Source: Adiantum capillus-veneris (taxonomy: Eukaryota > Streptophyta > Polypodiopsida > Polypodiales > Pteridaceae). Taken from it: a DNA stretch of 64,000 nt. The position numbers were made by a program, and so were the translations under genes. The notes under the pieces are model-generated. The model was not told where the DNA came from. It did not search any database and saw nothing but the letters and a program-made list of their open reading frames with translations. Positions 60,821 through 64,000 of the stretch are shown here, piece after piece. Each line of letters opens with the position of its first letter. The stretch's first letter is position 1. Where the stretch lies: NCBI GenBank assembly GCA_014529385.2, contig CM043959.1, positions 86,177,529 to 86,241,528 of the forward strand, written 5' to 3'.

Positions 60821-61094
60821 ACAGTACGCTCACTCACAGACATAACTTTTTTTAAAATGACAAAGGGGTTTTTCTCATTAAGGTCAAAAGTGGTATAAAT
60901 ACCTCACAATCTCAAACCCTAATGTTCCAATTTAACCATCTACTCAATCTAAATGTCAAAAATGGGATACAATCTGGAAACTTCTGTAAGCCTCAATATT
61001 TACAAAGGTGAAATGTCGGCTTTTCTCAATAAATGAATAATTACAAAAAAATAATATTCCGCTGAGCTCCGTAGGGTGTATCCAGGTGCTAACA
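60115..61094 (-). repeat. 3' LTR of element K
   Basis: The minus strand starts TGTTAGCACC after a G-rich polypurine tract and ends CCGCCAACA at 60115, giving 980 bp. It interrupts the H LTR. Its target duplication (AAGGT at 60110-60114 expected again) lies beyond the window. It contains a (CT)n tract. Confidence 0.82.
60732..60816. repeat. (CT)n microsatellite in K LTR
   Basis: About 85 bp of CT. Frames across it are artefacts. Confidence 0.98.
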
Positions 61095-61107
61095 CTCCCC
61101 CCCTCCT
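61095..61107 (-). other. polypurine tract of K
   Basis: AGGAGGGGGGGAG on the minus strand directly before TGTTAGCACC. Confidence 0.88.
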
Positions 61108-61140
61108 TGTTCATGCCGACATGGCTGTTGAGCTACGTCT

Positions 61141-63951
61141 TCACTGTAGGTTGTCTCTCATCTTGAGAAGAGATTCATATCTCGCATGTTGAGCTAGTAG
61201 TGTCGGGCCAAATATATCTGTGCTGATAGTGAAGAAGCCGGTGTAGAAGGCTTCTTCAAAGGCTTGGAGGTGATAAGATGTCAAAAACATAATCCTTTGA
61301 TACAATGCATGTATCACCTCGTGGGAAGGTTGACCAGACAGATCGTATGCACATCTGTATGTATCTTGAAAGAAGAAGATACTGTCTGTCGCCTGGCCTA
61401 GTTTGAATGTTTCAAAGACTGCCAAAAGGGTTTTACAAATCTTTCTCATCATGATGCAAGATAGTTCAGGCGAGCCAGTGAACAATTTGATGGTGCCCGT
61501 TAGGATTTTCACCATGTATTGCTCACTTATTCTCTCGCCTGCCTTCAAGCCTGGCAGCTTCGGGTAATTTAGCCAAGTGGGTTGGCTTCTTTGCAGCAGC
61601 TCGTAGGCTTTCCACGTCCTCATCCTTGGTAGAGGGCAGAAACTGAGGTTGTCTCTCATCACTTTAGGTGCCTCTACCAGATGGATTAGATATTGAGGAT
61701 ACTTTGTCAGCCATGCCTTTCTCCACCTGGGTTGAGAGTCGACTATCAACTTGACCCCTTTAGGTTTGGAGATATCTGCTTTGTACATTGGCACTGTTGG
61801 CTCCTCTTTGATCCATTTGTTGATGGTAGCAGCTTCGCAATTTAGCAGAGGATATGGGAGAGAGGGCTGTAGCCATTCACGCTGAAGGTTATTGGCATCT
61901 ATCTTTTGAATAGTCATGATTTAAAGACCCTCTGATCCCATTCCAATGCTTCTCTGGCTGTATCTTTAATTGCCGCTTCTACGGCCTTTTGCAGCTTCTC
62001 TTCTTCTTCTTGTGTCAGATCTTGTGAGGGTCCTACAAGGCTTTCCTCTTGTAAAGTGGTGTCCACTGGATCTGCCACATTCTCTATGTCGATTCCTTCC
62101 AAGGTTGTTGGCTCGGTGCTAAACTACTACTCTTCCGCTTGCTGTTGGCCTCTCAGCTCTTCTATCTGCTTCTGAAGTGTCTTCTTTTGCTCTTCTGCTT
62201 GCTCTCCCATGTTCACAAGGAGGTCGTTCAGATCTGCATTTATTTTCTCCACCTCCTCGAGCTTTCTCTTTATGGCTTCTAGCTCATTCTTCGTGGCCTG
62301 ATTTTCTTCTTCTAGGCGGTTTTGCATGACCAATGACCCCTCGGCCAGCATCAGCCTTTGTCGCTTCTCCAATATTAACTCCTTTAGGAGCTCTTTCATT
62401 TGTTCTTCATAAAGCTCATTCTCTGAAGAGGTGTGAGTCGAGCTAGCAGCTCTGACTCTGGCTGAAGATGCTCATAGCCGTTGGATGGTTTGATCTTTGA
62501 CTTTAATCTGATCTTTAAGCTCTATTACCTCATCCTGGCTCGCCTCCTGCTCTATCTTGGCCTTTTCTTTGGCATTTCTCAGGGCTTCCACCTCCTTGGA
62601 TTCTTCAGCAAGTTGTAGGGTTAGGTTGTCCCTTTCCCTCTCTACATCTGTCAATGACTTGCTGATTTTCTTGTATTCTTCTTCAGCTCTTTGAAGTCTT
62701 TGATCTGCTGCTTGATTTTCTCGTTCCATCTCCTGGCATCTTTGTAATGCCGTGGCCAGACTGGCTTGAAGCTCTGTTTGTTTCTCTATATGCTCTTGGC
62801 TTTGTCTTTGTAGTGTGTCTACTTCAGCCTTGATCTGAACTTCAGTGGTTTTGAGATTAGCAATCTCACTCTCCGTGGACAATGATTTTGCCCTGAGCCT
62901 GGTTAGCTTGTGCATCACCACATCCCAGTCATTGGTAGGTGGATGTAGGTCCATTGTATCCGTGGCCATCTCTTTCAGTTCCACTAACCGCAGGCTCTGC
63001 ATCTGTTCCTTGGGCCGTGTGCTTGCTAACTCAAAGGCCACTGTAGCTGCATCTTCTCTAGAATAACCCGCAGCTAGTAGATCAGGAAATATTCTGAAGT
63101 TTTTTTCTTATGGTTTTCTAACTTCTCCTCTTTCGGTTCAGCTTCTTTTTTCTGCACTTTCTCCTGGCTCTTCTCTTGCTTTGAATCTTCTTGTTCATCC
63201 TCCTTTTGTTGGGTTTGTGGAGGGCTAAGAAGAGGTGGTGATGGCGGTGGGCTGGACTCCCTACTTGACGGTGGAGTTGTTGGCTTCTTCTTGAAGTCCT
63301 TGTCCGCCTTGGTTTTTCTCTCCCTTTCTTGGCCTTCCTGCTCTTCTAGCAGCTGCCGTCGTACTTCATCCACTTCTTCTTCTGTAAAAGGGACATTAGG
63401 GATATTTTCTATCGTAGCATCCAAAATCTCAAAATTCTTGATGTAGTCTTCAAATCGATCTCTGTGCACCCTTCAGGATGATCCCGACATAGCCTCTTGT
63501 GAGGGCTTCCACAACTCGCTCAAATCTCCTTTCAATGCTCTCTCAGCTCTGAAGCTTTCCATTAGTTGCTCTAGCCGTGCTGCTTTTTGTGATTTGGTCT
63601 CTTTGATCGTCACTTGTACACTCTCTTTCTTTCCTTTCTTCAACTCTGGCTGCTCCTCTTGCACGGTCTCTAACCGGCGCTTCAACCTCTGGGTGCTTTG
63701 GACGGTTCTTCCTCTTTATCTTCTTTCAGCTTTAGCCAGTCATTCTGTGATGGAGGGTCAGGCCAGTTTCCCTTGGCATGTAATGCTCCATAGACCACTT
63801 TCGTTATCAGCTCACCCGGCACAATGTAGGTGGGATTTTTGTTGCCCATCTTCACCAGGTTGTCATGGATGTAAGCAACATAATTTATCACCTTTGGCTT
63901 GCTCTTCTGCATTTCCCAGGTGAAGGTGGTAGCAATGGCTCCAGGTGGCAT
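61141..63951 (-). pseudogene. K: coiled-coil ORF in env-like position
   Basis: The best-preserved copy of the family. N-terminal block (63951-63700): VINYVAYIHDNLVKMGNKNP and LITKVVYGALHAKGNWPDPP. Then an acidic, Ser/Pro-rich part (63685-63074) and coiled coil with clear heptads (63041-62127). An acidic linker (62102-61914) follows, then the C-terminal domain of 258 codons from ATG 61917, with REWLQPSLPYPLLNCEA, PTWLNYPKLPGLK, YMVKILTGTIKLF, CAYDLSGQPSHEVIHALYQR and AFEEAFYTGFF. About three frameshifts and three stops separate the blocks. No signal peptide or membrane helix is obvious. Function unknown; structural or envelope-like roles are guesses. Confidence 0.82.
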
Positions 63952-64000
63952 TCTGTACTTCTGTGGCTACTTTGTACACATGTGGAAGTACTGGTTGTAG

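Larger units (their letters stand above)
60115..64000 (-). mobile_element. element K, 3' end only
   Basis: LTR, polypurine tract and coiled-coil ORF on the minus strand, running off the right edge. The layout equals that of J and L. Confidence 0.85.

Noticed and set aside
61141-61917. Calling the coiled-coil ORFs true envelope glycoproteins
   Set aside because: No signal peptide, membrane helix, furin-like site or fusion peptide is visible. Only the position is env-like.

Overview
The window looks like a stretch of a large, repeat-rich land-plant nuclear genome. I can support no host gene. Almost every recognisable piece belongs to LTR retrotransposons, both Ty1/copia and Ty3/gypsy, inserted into one another. 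The plant assignment rests on an initiator-Met primer-binding site (TGGTATCAGAGC), a TGGCGCC-type primer-binding site, Tat-like pol genes with two RNase H domains, AT-rich spacers and long (CA)n, (GA)n and (CT)n tracts inside LTRs. The species cannot be named from sequence alone. Letter names below are mine.

Layout. 1-4163: decayed copia element A (+), whose 3' LTR breaks into element L. 4164 to about 7291: the 3' part of L (+), a long coiled-coil ORF ending at a polypurine tract and LTR. 7292-8760: unassigned remnants. 8761-13136: element M (-), with a palindrome array (8761-9371), RT/RNase H, integrase C-terminus, gag, primer-binding site and 5' LTR. 13137-14356: unassigned. 14357-32158 plus 59511-60114: chromovirus-like element H (+), carrying Tat-like element G (-) and a second G LTR inside its gag. 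32159-59510: element J (-), 27.35 kb between matching LTRs with an ATTGG target duplication, inserted in the 3' LTR of H. J itself contains the Tat-like element P (+, 36794-46057) and an unclassified 2.1-kb insert Q (34245-36331). 60115-64000: the 3' end of element K (-), also inserted in the H LTR.

The most interesting material is in J, M, L and K. J reads gag, then integrase, then a retropepsin-like domain, with no reverse transcriptase seen. M reads gag, integrase C-terminus, then RT/RNase H. Both therefore suggest integrase lying before the protease/RT block, which is not the usual Ty3/gypsy order. J and M also carry arrays in which a 16-20-bp near-perfect palindrome recurs about every 285-295 bp in non-coding DNA. 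J, L and K each have, in the position where some plant elements keep an env-like gene, a long ORF with conserved N- and C-terminal blocks around a coiled coil. I do not recognise this protein.

Relative ages agree with the nesting. By eye the J LTRs differ at about 6-7 % of sites in the first 250 bp and the P LTRs at about 2 %. All coding regions carry stops or frameshifts, so nothing here looks autonomous, though P and G are close to intact. Reading frames, borders and identities were worked out by hand; borders marked approximate should be treated so.
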